Shown here: in pieces, positions 1-8,637 of the stretch
How positions within the stretch are numbered: position 1 is the first letter of the stretch
Layout of the letters: each line of letters starts with the position of its first letter
Translations under genes and position numbers: made by a program
Notes under the pieces: model-generated
What the model saw: the letters and a program-made list of their open reading frames with translations, nothing else
Databases searched by the model: none
What the model was told of the DNA's origin: nothing
Assembly: GCA_019747875.1 (NCBI GenBank)
Contig: JAIEQI010000050.1
Coordinates: 1-41,806, forward strand
DNA from: Candidatus Obscuribacterales bacterium
Lineage (GTDB): Bacteria > Cyanobacteriota > Vampirovibrionia > Obscuribacterales > Obscuribacteraceae
Reading direction: 5' to 3'
Length of the DNA: 41,806 bases

Positions 1-135
1 GCCTTCTTGCGAGCTTCTTCTTCTTCAGCCTTCTTGCGAGCTTCTTCTTCCTCAGCCTTCTTGCGAGCTTCTTCTTCCTCAGCCTTCTTGCGCGCCTCTT
101 CAGCTTCCGCTTTCTTGCGAGCTTCCTCTGCTTCA
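1..135. repeat. 27-bp tandem repeat inside the nuoI tail
   Basis: Five consecutive 27-bp units (1-27, 28-54, 55-81, 82-108, 109-135) encode nine residues each on the minus strand, of the type EEEEARKKA. Units 2 and 3 are identical; units 4 and 5 are diverged, and a sixth decayed unit follows. The array continues past the left edge. Such an array could vary in copy number between strains. Confidence 0.9.
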
Positions 136-1031
136 GTTTCTTTCTTGCGCGCTTCCGCTTCCGCTTCAGCTTCTTTCTTACGTGCTTCGACTTCTGCCTG
201 TGCCTCAGCTTTTCTTGCCTCGCTTTCGGCGACCGCGCCTTCCTTTGCCGCATCCGATTTTGCTTCGGCCTTCACGTCGGTCTTTGCTGCTTCTGCGTCT
301 CTGACCTCTGCTACGGCTTCCTTGCCAGCATCGGCTTGCACAGCTGGCTTCATTTCCGGAGCACCAGTCGGCTTTGCTCCTGGAGCTTCGACCTCTACAA
401 CGATGTTGTCTGGTTTATCAGCTGGCTTGGCTGCCGGCTTAGCCACGGGTTTTTCAGCCGCGGGCTTGTCGGTTGCGGGCTTGTCTGCTGCCGGTTTTGC
501 CGCCGCCGCGCCTGCTGCCGGTTTGGCTGCTGGCTTAGCCGGTTTCGGCTTCGGCATCGGCAATTCTTTCTTGGCGTAATAGTGCGCTGACTCGTCTTGT
601 GTCAGCGTCAGCTTCCGCAAATCGTAGATCAACGATTCACGAGTGTAATCAGCCATTTCAAAGTCATTAGTGTTGATGATGCAATTAGTCGGGCAGACCT
701 CGGTGCACAATCCGCAAAACATGCAAAGTCCGTGGTCGATTTTGAAATCGATCAACTCGGGCTTGTTCGTTTCTGGACTCTTGTGCGATGTAATTTGAAT
801 ACATTTGTCAGGGCAAACACGCTCGCACTGCAAACATGAAATACACAAGTGATCGCCAGTTTGTGGATTTACAGCCAGCGCCAGGCGCCCGCGGAAATGA
901 CCTGCCAACTCGGGCATCTGGTCCGGAAACTCTTTTGTGATTGGCTCACGCGCCGCATGCTTCAAAACGGTTCCCAAGCCTCTGCAGACCTGGCGCAAGC
1001 TTTCTAATGATCGTCCAACTAATGCGAACAT
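1..1031 (-). CDS. nuoI: NADH-quinone oxidoreductase subunit I, partial, with long charged C-terminal tail
   Basis: Ferredoxin-like subunit of complex I that passes electrons through two [4Fe-4S] clusters (N6a/N6b) at the base of the peripheral arm. I read it from the ATG at 1031, 2 bp after the nuoH stop. Residues 1-152 form a normal NuoI. Cluster motif one uses C63, C66, C69 and C73, and motif two uses C103, C106, C109 and C113, each followed by Pro. From about residue 153 the protein continues as a Lys/Pro/Ala-rich stretch, then as repeated EEEARKKAE-type units, and it leaves the window still open after about 343 residues. Typical NuoI ends at about 160-220 residues. The tail probably forms a long charged helix; its function is unknown. 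The true C-terminus is outside the window. Confidence 0.93.
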   Translation of the reverse strand, partial: MFALVGRSLESLRQVCRGLGTVLKHAAREPITKEFPDQMPELAGHFRGRLALAVNPQTGDHLCISCLQCERVCPDKCIQITSHKSPETNKPELIDFKIDHGLCMFCGLCTEVCPTNCIINTNDFEMADYTRESLIYDLRKLTLTQDESAHYYAKKELPMPKPKPAKPAAKPAAGAAAAKPAADKPATDKPAAEKPVAKPAAKPADKPDNIVVEVEAPGAKPTGAPEMKPAVQADAGKEAVAEVRDAEAAKTDVKAEAKSDAAKEGAVAESEARKAEAQAEVEARKKEAEAEAEARKKETEAEEARKKAEAEEARKKAEEEEARKKAEEEEARKKAEEEEARKK

Positions 1032-1033
1032 GA

Positions 1034-2542
1034 CTAAATGAGCTCCTTGAGGAAAGTAACTGCAAGAAGAAGAATGAGTGAAAGAGGAATTAGTCGCTTC
1101 CAACCAAAATCCATAAGTTGGTCGATTCTAAATCGCGGCAGTGTGCCGCGCACCAAGATTGCGAAGTAGACAAGGAAATAAACTTTTGCAATTGACCAAA
1201 TTGCGCCGCTGAGTGTGACGGCATTCAATATTGGTGGCAATCCGATGCCATTCAGTACGCCGTTGACACCAGCGCAAACAGCGTCCAATCCCTGCATAAT
1301 TGGTGCATAGATCATCGCCGGCAGGGGAGCAGAACCACCACCAAACCACATTACAACAGCAATCGTTGAAACTATGAACAGGTTTGTGAATTCTGCCAGG
1401 AAGAAAATTGCAAAACGTATGCCGCTATATTCGGTGTTATAACCGCTAACCAACTCAGATTCTGCTTCAGGTAAGTCAAACGGGATGCGATTAATTTCGG
1501 CGCAAGCTCCAGTCAAGTATAGACCGCAAAGAAGCATGGTCGAAATCATAAGAAGGATGCAGCAAATCCCTTTGAGGAAAGCGCTAAAGCCTGTATAGCC
1601 AGGGGCTCCTGAGGCAACCAGTGCCAGGTAGGAAGTGATTGTATCGCCACCGAAGAAGTTCCAGTTGAGCATGCCGAAGTTGCCCAAGACTGACGGACCG
1701 ATACCGTTGGCCAATAGCGAACCGGTAGCATTTGAGCCGCCACGAAGGGCGTCCCACTTCTTGAAGTCAGCAGCTTCGGGGTCGGTCAGTTGAGCAAGTT
1801 CTACTGGATTTTGTAGCCATGCCAGATCCACAACATTCAGTGTACCGACCAACAAGCAGATGGTGATGACTGCCAGAACAAGCGGAATCTCGTAAGAAAT
1901 TGCTTGTGCAGCCGAGCGCAAACCACCTACAAGAGAATACTTGTTGTTGCTTGCCCAACCACCCATAACGATGCCTACCACCGGAATCGATGACATCGCA
2001 AGCACATAAAAGATGCCAGTCGGCAAATTCACGATTTGGAACAGGTCGTGATTACTGGTAACTGCAGCAAGGAGAGGAATCGCTCCGAAAACAGATGGAG
2101 CAAAGAAAATAATCGGAGCAAGCGTGAACATGATCAAGTCGGATCCTTCCGGATCGATGTTCTCTTTAAATAGTAGCTTGACTGCGTCTGCGCCGGTTTG
2201 CAGGAAGCCATCCGGACCGACCCGGTTCGGTCCCTTTCTCACCGTGAATAGCGCTAGTCCGCGGCGCTCAGCAAGCACCATATAAGTGGCATTGATCGGA
2301 ATGAAGACCATCACTGCGATTAATGGCGTCAGTTTTCGAAAAACATCAGCGATGTTTTGCAAGGTCTGGTTATCTTTGCCGCCAAGCAAAATCAAATGCG
2401 GTATCAATTCCCCAACTGCATATGACGCTAACCAGACGGCACCAAAAATGATTGCCATCCATATAAGAGATATTCGGAAAAACTTGAATATCTCATTGAT
2501 GTTGCCCGTCATAGCGGAGGTGGCTGCAGCTGCTGTTGTCAT
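1034..2542 (-). CDS. nuoH: NADH-quinone oxidoreductase subunit H
   Basis: Membrane subunit of complex I that joins the peripheral arm to the proton-pumping arm and helps form the quinone site. Seen: the loop AERRGLALFTVRKGPNRVGP at about residues 91-110, the block around NRIPFDLPEAESELVSGYNT (351-370), and the C-terminal TLPRFRIDQLMDFGWK segment, all family hallmarks, with many hydrophobic helices. At 502 residues it is longer than most NuoH (about 320-430). The excess is largely a Gly/Asn-rich insertion at about 245-325, between the IPLVLAV helix and the LMISTMLL helix. An AGGTTAGGA ribosome site lies just before the ATG. Gap to nuoD is 37 bp. Confidence 0.95.
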   Translation of the reverse strand: MTTAAAATSAMTGNINEIFKFFRISLIWMAIIFGAVWLASYAVGELIPHLILLGGKDNQTLQNIADVFRKLTPLIAVMVFIPINATYMVLAERRGLALFTVRKGPNRVGPDGFLQTGADAVKLLFKENIDPEGSDLIMFTLAPIIFFAPSVFGAIPLLAAVTSNHDLFQIVNLPTGIFYVLAMSSIPVVGIVMGGWASNNKYSLVGGLRSAAQAISYEIPLVLAVITICLLVGTLNVVDLAWLQNPVELAQLTDPEAADFKKWDALRGGSNATGSLLANGIGPSVLGNFGMLNWNFFGGDTITSYLALVASGAPGYTGFSAFLKGICCILLMISTMLLCGLYLTGACAEINRIPFDLPEAESELVSGYNTEYSGIRFAIFFLAEFTNLFIVSTIAVVMWFGGGSAPLPAMIYAPIMQGLDAVCAGVNGVLNGIGLPPILNAVTLSGAIWSIAKVYFLVYFAILVRGTLPRFRIDQLMDFGWKRLIPLSLILLLAVTFLKELI

Positions 2543-2579
2543 TTCCTAACCTTTACTTGCTGTTGCTTCTTCGTTCCAA

Positions 2580-3803
2580 TTACCTGTCGACGTCCGGCAG
2601 AATTACGTCAATCGATCCGAAGATTGCCATGACGTCTGCGATCGGAGAGCCAACCAAAAGTTCGCTTATTGCAGAGAGATTGCAGAATGACGGATTGCGC
2701 CATCTGAATCTGTACGCTTTGTCAGATCCGTTTGATACCACATAGCAACCGATCGTTCCTCGTGGCGATTCAACAGCAGCAAAACCCTCACCGGCTTTTA
2801 CACGAAGACCGGCGTTTTGCTTCTTTGCCATGATCATGTGTTCGGGCGGCAGGTCCTTGCTGTCATCCTTTTCAGGGCCGGTCGTGCCTAAACCTTTGCG
2901 CAACTCTTCAGTTGTACCGCCGGGAATTTGCTTGATGCACTGACGAATGATGTTGACGCATTCGCGCATCTCAGCGATACGGCACATGTATCGTGCCCAG
3001 GTGTCGCCCTCTGTCATCACTGGAACTTTGAAGTCTAGTTCAGGATATATGGAATAGGGTTTTGTCTTGCGCAGGTCAAGATTGATTCCGGAAGCGCGGA
3101 CACACGGACCGCTCATTCCATAGGACATCGCAACTTCCGGTGAAAGGTAACCGACACCCTTTGTTCTCTTTAAGAAGATGGGGTTCTCCGTGACAATCGC
3201 TTCGTACTCATCAATGCGAGCCGGGAACTCATCCAGGAATGTCTCGAGTTTGGCGAACCAGCCGAATGGAGGGTTTCTAACGACGCCGCCAATTCTGATG
3301 TAGTTGAACATCATGCGTTGACCGGCTACAGCTTCAAACAAATCGAACAGCTTTTCACGTTCGCGGAACGGATAGAAGGGGAATCCAAACATCGCACCCA
3401 GGTCAATCAGGTAGGTACCGAGCCATAGAAGGTGTGACGTGATTCTGTTCATCTCAGAAAGAATTACGCGCAAGTATTCAGCTCGTTTTGGAACGACTGT
3501 TCCTTCGATGGTTTCGGCTGATCTTGAAAGTGCCCAGGATGTGTACATGCCGGAGAGATAATCGACGCGGTCGATCAATGCTTGATATTGAAACCATGTG
3601 CGGTTTTGTCCTTGCCATTCTTGCGCGCGGTGCAAGTGACCCAAAACCGGTTCAACGTGTTTGACGATTTCACCATCGAGCGTGACGATCAATCGCAACA
3701 CACCGTGTGTAGCTGGGTGTTGCGGACCCATATTGATGATCATCTCCTGAGTTTTGAGCTCTGGCGACGTTGTCTCTATCAGTGTATTTAGTTCTGTGGA
3801 CAT
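2580..3803 (-). CDS. nuoD: NADH-quinone oxidoreductase subunit D
   Basis: The 49-kDa subunit of the peripheral arm of complex I. Together with NuoB it forms the quinone-reduction site next to cluster N2. The 407-residue length is normal. Visible signatures are NMGPQHPATHGVLR at residues 24-37, the HLHRAQEWQGQNRTWFQYQ stretch with the quinone-site region, and the C-terminal RNPSFCNL...GSIDVILPDVDR ending. It is a separate gene from nuoC, unlike the fused nuoCD of enterobacteria. It lies 17 bp after nuoC in the same minus-strand operon. Confidence 0.97.
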   Translation of the reverse strand: MSTELNTLIETTSPELKTQEMIINMGPQHPATHGVLRLIVTLDGEIVKHVEPVLGHLHRAQEWQGQNRTWFQYQALIDRVDYLSGMYTSWALSRSAETIEGTVVPKRAEYLRVILSEMNRITSHLLWLGTYLIDLGAMFGFPFYPFREREKLFDLFEAVAGQRMMFNYIRIGGVVRNPPFGWFAKLETFLDEFPARIDEYEAIVTENPIFLKRTKGVGYLSPEVAMSYGMSGPCVRASGINLDLRKTKPYSIYPELDFKVPVMTEGDTWARYMCRIAEMRECVNIIRQCIKQIPGGTTEELRKGLGTTGPEKDDSKDLPPEHMIMAKKQNAGLRVKAGEGFAAVESPRGTIGCYVVSNGSDKAYRFRWRNPSFCNLSAISELLVGSPIADVMAIFGSIDVILPDVDR

Positions 3804-3820
3804 TTTTCTTGCTGCCTCAA

Positions 3821-4369
3821 TTAGCGCATGCTGTGTGGATTTTTGTCGTTAAGAGAATCAACTGGTTGCTTATAGTCGCGGCGCAATGGATGACCATCCC
3901 AATCCCATGGATTGAGGAGTCTGCGCAAGTAAGGATGACCTTCATAGCGAATTCCTACCAGGTCATATGTTTCGCGCTCATGCCAATTTGCGGCTGGCCA
4001 GAAGTTAGCGATGCTAGGCACCACGGGTAGTTGGCCTTCCGGAACGTCGGACTTCTCGACGATAACTTTGACCACCAGTTCTTTCAAATTGTTATATGAC
4101 CAGAAGTGATAAACAGATTCGAAATGGTTGGCTTGCTCAACGCCACTAATCGTAATCAGGTAATTGAGCTGGGTATCGGCGCTTGTTCTCATCAGTTTGA
4201 TTGCCGGCAGCAAATCCTTTGCAGCTAGCTCGATACACTCAACGGCTCCTGAATGATCGGCATGTCGTTTTGAGTTGATTCCATTTTCTGCCAGGAATTG
4301 TCCAAAAAATGCGGCTGGAAGTTCTTTTGGTGCTTCCTCTGCAGGTTTGGCTCCGTGTGCTTCTGTCAT
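3821..4369 (-). CDS. nuoC: NADH-quinone oxidoreductase subunit C
   Basis: The 30-kDa subunit of the complex I peripheral arm, packing against NuoD. Residues 131 onward carry the family signature ERETYDLVGIRYEGHP followed by LRRLLNPWDWDGHPLRRDY, close to the C-terminus. The 182-residue length is usual for an unfused NuoC. The first 30 residues are Ala/Glu/Pro-rich and variable. An AAGGA element lies about 7 nt before the ATG. It sits 32 bp after nuoB and 17 bp before nuoD. Confidence 0.95.
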   Translation of the reverse strand: MTEAHGAKPAEEAPKELPAAFFGQFLAENGINSKRHADHSGAVECIELAAKDLLPAIKLMRTSADTQLNYLITISGVEQANHFESVYHFWSYNNLKELVVKVIVEKSDVPEGQLPVVPSIANFWPAANWHERETYDLVGIRYEGHPYLRRLLNPWDWDGHPLRRDYKQPVDSLNDKNPHSMR

Positions 4370-4401
4370 ACCTCTATCCTTGCTCTCGACTTGAAAATTG
4401 C

Positions 4402-5070
4402 TTATACCGGTTTGTCAGTCAGCTCTTGCGTGATATTTGCTTTCGCTTCCTCGACGCTGGCTCTAATTACTTCGTAAGGCAGCCCGCTATCGTAGTCGAC
4501 ATAACGAATCGCTCTTGATTGGTGAGCCTTTTTGGCCCGCTCAGCCAGCGATTGTGTTCTGATTTTTTGTTGAAGCTTCAGCAGGGCATCGAGAATGCCT
4601 TCCGGGCGCGGAGGGCATCCCGGCAGATAAACATCAACTGGAATAATGCGGTCGACACCCTGAACGACAGAGTATGAATCGTTGAACATGCCACCGGTTA
4701 TAGTGCAGGCACCCATGGCGATTACGAATTTTGGTTCGGGCAACTGTTCGTACAAGGTAATCAAAGCCGGTGCCATTTTTCGTGTGATTGTTCCGGCCGT
4801 GATAATCAAGTCTGCTTGCCGAGGGGTACCGCGGAATACTTCTGAGCCGAATCGTGAGATGTCGAAAGCCGACATACCGACCGACATCATTTCGATAGCG
4901 CAGCAGCTTGTGCCGAAGGTCAGCGGCCACACCGATTGGGACCGTGCCCAATTGGCGACAGGGGAGACGACATTGCTCAGAGCTTCGATCAGTCCGCCCA
5001 GTTCGTGAACTTGGACGCTCTCTCGGAGCTCTGGTGGTACGTCAGGTCTTTGTTGAATTTGTTCGCTCAT
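4402..5070 (-). CDS. nuoB: NADH-quinone oxidoreductase subunit B
   Basis: Complex I subunit that holds cluster N2, the last iron-sulfur centre before quinone. Cluster ligands are visible: the Cys-Cys pair in [11 protein letters not shown], the Cys in [13 protein letters not shown] and the Cys in [12 protein letters not shown] chose the ATG at 5070 (222 residues, starting MSEQIQQRP), because GGGAG from the nuoA end lies at the right distance. A longer frame from 5115 would overlap nuoA and add an unlikely N-terminus. The gap to nuoA is 4 bp, which suggests translational coupling. Confidence 0.96.
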   Translation of the reverse strand: MSEQIQQRPDVPPELRESVQVHELGGLIEALSNVVSPVANWARSQSVWPLTFGTSCCAIEMMSVGMSAFDISRFGSEVFRGTPRQADLIITAGTITRKMAPALITLYEQLPEPKFVIAMGACTITGGMFNDSYSVVQGVDRIIPVDVYLPGCPPRPEGILDALLKLQQKIRTQSLAERAKKAHQSRAIRYVDYDSGLPYEVIRASVEEAKANITQELTDKPV

Positions 5071-5074
5071 TTTC

Positions 5075-5467
5075 TTACTCCCATTTGAGCGCGCCCTTCT
5101 TCCAGGCGTACGCAAGACCTACAGCAAGTATCATGATGAAAATCGCCATTTCGGTTGGCGCAACCATATTTCCGAGTTCTCGAATTTGCCGGTTATGTGT
5201 TGCCAGCGCCCACGGGATCATAAAGATGATTTCAATGTCGAAAACAATGAACAGAAGCGCATACAAGTAGTAGCGAATATCGAACTGAACATTGGCTTCT
5301 TGAATCGGCTTCATGCCGCATTCATAAGGCTGGTTTTTCAGCGGGTTTGGTCTGCCGTATTTGAAAAGAAACTGCAGAAGAAAGGAAAGACCGATCATCC
5401 CCAGTGCCGGCAAAGCAAATCCGGCTATCACGAAAAGAATTATTTGAACTATCTGTAAGTCGTACAT
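5075..5467 (-). CDS. nuoA: NADH-quinone oxidoreductase subunit A
   Basis: Small membrane subunit of complex I and first gene of the nuoABCDHI operon. Read from the ATG at 5467 it is 130 residues, the usual size. Three hydrophobic helices are visible, together with the conserved PYECGMKP stretch, [26 protein letters not shown] and the C-terminal [12 protein letters not shown]. The frame stays open upstream to 5536, but those extra residues (Asp/Ser/Thr/Gly-rich) do not look like NuoA. Whether the proton-pumping subunits J-N follow downstream cannot be seen, because the operon leaves the window. Confidence 0.94.
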   Translation of the reverse strand: MYDLQIVQIILFVIAGFALPALGMIGLSFLLQFLFKYGRPNPLKNQPYECGMKPIQEANVQFDIRYYLYALLFIVFDIEIIFMIPWALATHNRQIRELGNMVAPTEMAIFIMILAVGLAYAWKKGALKWE

Positions 5468-5570
5468 ATTTTTGCCTGTCCCCCGGGAGTCCGTGTCTGA
5501 CGACACGCCTGCCGCAATAAGGATAGCAAGGCGCAAGCTCTCAATTACTTTCCTAAGTAGCTTTATATAG

Positions 5571-5576
5571 ATTATA
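5571..5576 (-). promoter_or_regulatory. Candidate -10 box of the nuo operon
   Basis: On the minus strand the exact hexamer TATAAT lies about 100 bp before the nuoA start. The matching -35 position (GGCACT at 17 bp spacing) is poor, so this is a weak promoter call. Confidence 0.3.
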
Positions 5577-5742
5577 GAGGGATAATACTCTGGAGTGCCG
5601 CAGGCTAAATGCCATCATTTAGGCAACGATGCACCATTCCAGCTCCTTGAAAAGGATCAGCCGTAATCTGCTTGCCATCAGCATCAATAAAGTTTTAAAT
5701 TGAGAACCGACGCCAAGGGATAGCGAAAGACACGTTTATTAC

Positions 5743-6489
5743 ATGACAAGTGCTCGCAAGATCTCAAGTGAAAGAGCCGCAGCCCTCGCCATTTTTCAAG
5801 AGCGGATGGGGTTGTCATTTTCTGATCTTTCTATTCTTGATGAGGCTTTGACACATAGCAGCTACTCTCATGATCATCCGCATATAGCCGATTATGAGCG
5901 GCTTGAGTTTTTCGGCGATGCTGTCTTAAAGTTTGTTGTGAGCGAGTTTCTTTATCATAGCTATCCAAAACATGACGAAGGTCGACTTACTGAAATTCGG
6001 GCTGTTTTGATCAACGCTCGCACGCTTGAAAGCGTCGCAATTGAACTTGGACTTGCTGATTTCATTACTGTCGCGCGCGGTGTCCCTGTTCGTTCTTCCA
6101 TGCTTGCAAGATCGATGGAAGCAGTGTTGGGCGCTATCTATTTCGATCTTGGAATGGAGAAAGCGCGCCTCTTTATCAATCGTTTTTTCTCAACGAAAGC
6201 AGATGCCGTAAACCAGGACAGGATCAAGGACAACTACAAGGCACAGCTACAACAACTTACGCAGTCGCGGGCTCAGGGCGTGCCAATTTACACAGTCTTG
6301 CAAATCGAGGGTCCGCCGCATGATCCAATCTTCACGGTCTCGGTTGCTGTAGCCAACCAGCCGCTCGCCCAGGGAATCGGGCGCTCAAAGAAAATAGCCG
6401 AGCAGGAAGCCGCTCGAATCGCATATTGCGGCTTGCTTGATGAGGAGTCTACCAAATTACAAGTTGCAACTGATGACCGCAGCGCGTAA
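5743..6489 (+). CDS. rnc: Ribonuclease III
   Basis: Double-strand-specific endoribonuclease for rRNA processing and mRNA decay. Residues 15-160 are the endonuclease domain with the signature ERLEFFGDAVL (52-62), which includes the catalytic E55 and D59. Residues 165-240 are a double-stranded-RNA-binding domain ending in GRSKKIAEQEAARIAYCGL. The 248-residue length is normal. One oddity: in the second catalytic block ARSMEAVLGA, E126 is present but R123 stands where most family members have Asp (E. coli D114). No strong ribosome site precedes the ATG. It is transcribed divergently from nuo. Confidence 0.95.
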   Translation: MTSARKISSERAAALAIFQERMGLSFSDLSILDEALTHSSYSHDHPHIADYERLEFFGDAVLKFVVSEFLYHSYPKHDEGRLTEIRAVLINARTLESVAIELGLADFITVARGVPVRSSMLARSMEAVLGAIYFDLGMEKARLFINRFFSTKADAVNQDRIKDNYKAQLQQLTQSRAQGVPIYTVLQIEGPPHDPIFTVSVAVANQPLAQGIGRSKKIAEQEAARIAYCGLLDEESTKLQVATDDRSA

Positions 6490-6699
6490 GTGACTAGCTT
6501 TTGGGCTTCCGCGACCTTCATTTGGAATTCAGATTGATGGATGTTTCTTTCGACCCTGTTGATACGGTTAACTGCCGGAGAGGTTCGTGCGAGGATATTG
6601 CAATGCCAGCGGTGCTAAATTCCGGGCATACGGTTAGATCGCGCACAATTCACAGTTTCTCTAGACGAAGCTTTTGTGATGCGCTAGGGGAGAACAGGA

Positions 6700-7278
6700 A
6701 TGACGGATTTTGCAGGGCTTGAGTTGGTAGGGGACAAACAAGTAACTGCAGAACTTGTTAATGACTCCTTGCTCGAAAAGCTTCAGTTGGAAGCTGAATT
6801 GTTGTACACGGGACTCAAGCAAGGAGCTGTTCGCCGGCTGGACGAGATGGTTGAAAATCCGCTTAGCACCACACTTCAAATTGGCGGTGCTGCGGCAATT
6901 GGTTTAGGACTGTCATATCTGAGAGCAAGCGGGTACGGAAGAGCTGCTCACTCAGTCGCTTTGGGGCTTGGCATTCTTGCTGGACTTGATCTTGGTTTTC
7001 GATTGAGCGAGAGCACTGGCGCTTTGCGATCAGTATGGAACGATCCAAGCACATTCGATAGAAGTCGCGATCTAATTGCAAATAATTTGGGCGGACTTCT
7101 TGTGGATTATCCGATTCTTGTTGGAAGTGGATACATGGGAAGCAAGTTCGTTTTGCACCCGGTGCCGACTTACACCAAGAACATCTTGAGTCCGCAATAT
7201 AGATATGTAAGAAGCACGCCTTCGAAATTGGACTTGTTTAGTTTGGCACCAGTCCTAACCGAACCGCTGGAAAAGTAG
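6700..7278 (+). CDS. Uncharacterised protein with hydrophobic segments
   Basis: I do not recognise this 192-residue protein. Its N-terminus is acidic and helical (1-50). Small-residue-rich hydrophobic stretches follow at about 60-80, 85-105 and 125-145, and could be membrane-inserting helices; the C-terminus is basic. AGGGGAGAACAGG directly before the ATG is a strong ribosome site and supports the start. It is alone between rnc and a convergent small gene (64 bp away), so context gives no function. Similar Gly/Ala hydrophobic segments occur in the unknown protein at 25527-26507, but homology is not established. Confidence 0.7.
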   Translation: MTDFAGLELVGDKQVTAELVNDSLLEKLQLEAELLYTGLKQGAVRRLDEMVENPLSTTLQIGGAAAIGLGLSYLRASGYGRAAHSVALGLGILAGLDLGFRLSESTGALRSVWNDPSTFDRSRDLIANNLGGLLVDYPILVGSGYMGSKFVLHPVPTYTKNILSPQYRYVRSTPSKLDLFSLAPVLTEPLEK

Positions 7279-7288
7279 ATGCGCTCAA

Positions 7289-7308
7289 AGTATGGAGCGC
7301 GTACATCC
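7289..7308. repeat. Distant copy of the REP-like core
   Basis: AGTATGGAGCGCG (7289-7301) is identical to 41729-41741, and CATC follows at the same distance in both. It lies in the gap between two convergent small genes, a typical site for such elements. Confidence 0.5.
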
Positions 7309-7342
7309 CGCACGCTCATAAGCGCGACGCGCGTGGCAACGA

Positions 7343-7729
7343 TTAGCAAAGTGGAAGATGATCGAAGTCTACTTTCTGAATTTTATCGAGTGCCTTTTTG
7401 TATTCTTCGCTGTCTTTTTCGACTTTGGTTTTCTGATCGCCGTTCACGCGGTAGAGTCCAGAGTCGCGTAACGGAGCTGTTTTCAGTTCGTACTCGTTTC
7501 CGTCGGATTTGAACCAGAACTCCTTACCCTGCGCATACATTATTCGTGATGCAAGCTTATCCCCATTCTCATCGTATGCGACGCTGGCTATACTTCTTCC
7601 GCCGGGCGTGCGCAAATGCTCAACGCAGCTTCTAAGCATATCCAGCGCTGTGTTTTGTGCTTCTGTTGCTGCCTTCTCGGTCCCTGCTTTTACTGGTTCA
7701 TCGAAGACAGATTCAAATTGTGTAGTCAT
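7343..7729 (-). CDS. Uncharacterised small soluble protein
   Basis: A 128-residue protein with no recognised family. It starts MTTQFESVFDEPVK and has a mixed alpha/beta composition, with a Lys-rich C-terminal helix ending in DFDHLPLC. The ATG at 7729 is preceded by GGGGTGG at good distance, which favours it over an upstream Met at 7891 that would add an Arg-rich, unlikely N-terminus. It has no signal peptide or membrane segment. It converges with the gene at 6700-7278. Confidence 0.65.
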   Translation of the reverse strand: MTTQFESVFDEPVKAGTEKAATEAQNTALDMLRSCVEHLRTPGGRSIASVAYDENGDKLASRIMYAQGKEFWFKSDGNEYELKTAPLRDSGLYRVNGDQKTKVEKDSEEYKKALDKIQKVDFDHLPLC

Positions 7730-8063
7730 GTACCCACCCCTGATGTTACTTCCGATTGCAAGCAAAGCCTTTGCGGGTGGGCGTGCTTGTCTTTGGCGGT
7801 CTACCTTAATGACAGTAAACACCCTGGGCCTGATACAGGCAATGTGAATTCCACGAAGGCGATGCCCCTTAATTGCAGGTGTCAGATTCATTAAGTCAAT
7901 GCTTTGTTAGGTTGAATCAGCAACCTGCAACAGTTCGCTATTCGCTCCTGAATCTGCGTTCCTATGTCTTAGGTTTCGGGCAGGGGGGAGCGAAGCTGAC
8001 TCGCGATTTTTGCTCCATTGCCTCATTGAAGGTCTTGCTGCCCTCCGGAACCTCGACGTATTC

Positions 8064-8094
8064 AAAAAAGGAACGGATTGCTCCGCTCCTTTTT
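8064..8094 (-). terminator. Bidirectional rho-independent terminator
   Basis: The stem AAAAAGGA-A-CGGA / TCCG-C-TCCTTTTT has one mismatch, loop TTGC and T-tracts on both strands. It lies 19 bp past the stop of the minus-strand gene at 8113-8637 and most likely ends that transcript. Confidence 0.8.
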
Positions 8095-8112
8095 CATTCT
8101 TATATTTACCGC

Positions 8113-8637
8113 TTAGCGAAGTTGAATGGGCTCGCTGGGAGCTTGTTCGGAATTGAAATCGCCGCCAATGCGTGTTCCTTCTGTGCTTGCTGCAGGAGTT
8201 GGAGCTGTTGCTGGTTCGGTGGTCGCAGGTTCGACTGGAGCTTCCTTCTTCTCTTCTGCCGGAGCTGCTTTTGTAGCAATTGAAACCGGTGGCGCCTTGG
8301 CTGGCGTCATTCCTGTTTCGTTTACTAATCCTTGAGCATGCGCAGTCAGGCGCAGTGCATCTAGATGAGTCACTGCCGCCTTCAAGTCAGCTTGGGCGGC
8401 CTTGAGCAATGCACGCGATGCGTTTACTTGTTTGTTGGCAAGATCAACTTGCGCTTTTGCTTGCTCAACTCTTGTTTGCGCTGCATCGATTTCCGGATTG
8501 GAGACTTTGCTGCCGATATCTTGGAGAGTCGCGCCTTTTGGTTTTGCGCCGGGAAGAGCATCAACGCTGGACGCAAAACCGAACATGACAGCCAGAGCGG
8601 CTGTCAAAACTAAGCTATTTCGAGTCATTTCTTTCAT
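8113..8637 (-). CDS. Secreted coiled-coil protein
   Basis: A 174-residue predicted exported protein. Residues 1-28 form a signal peptide (basic start, hydrophobic core, Ala-Leu-Pro region). Residues 50-100 form an Ala/Gln-rich helix with heptad spacing, a likely coiled coil. Residues 110-165 are an Ala/Pro/Glu/Thr-rich disordered stretch. AGAGG about 7 nt before the ATG supports the start. It is monocistronic with its own terminator. The layout resembles small outer-membrane or periplasmic spacer proteins, but no family was recognised. Confidence 0.75.
   Translation of the reverse strand: MKEMTRNSLVLTAALAVMFGFASSVDALPGAKPKGATLQDIGSKVSNPEIDAAQTRVEQAKAQVDLANKQVNASRALLKAAQADLKAAVTHLDALRLTAHAQGLVNETGMTPAKAPPVSIATKAAPAEEKKEAPVEPATTEPATAPTPAASTEGTRIGGDFNSEQAPSEPIQLR

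Noticed and set aside
7..579. Plus-strand Ser/Ala/Phe-rich open frame of 190 codons
   Set aside because: It is antisense to the repeat-coding tail of nuoI. The low-complexity coding sequence removes stop codons on the opposite strand, and the frame has no ribosome site.
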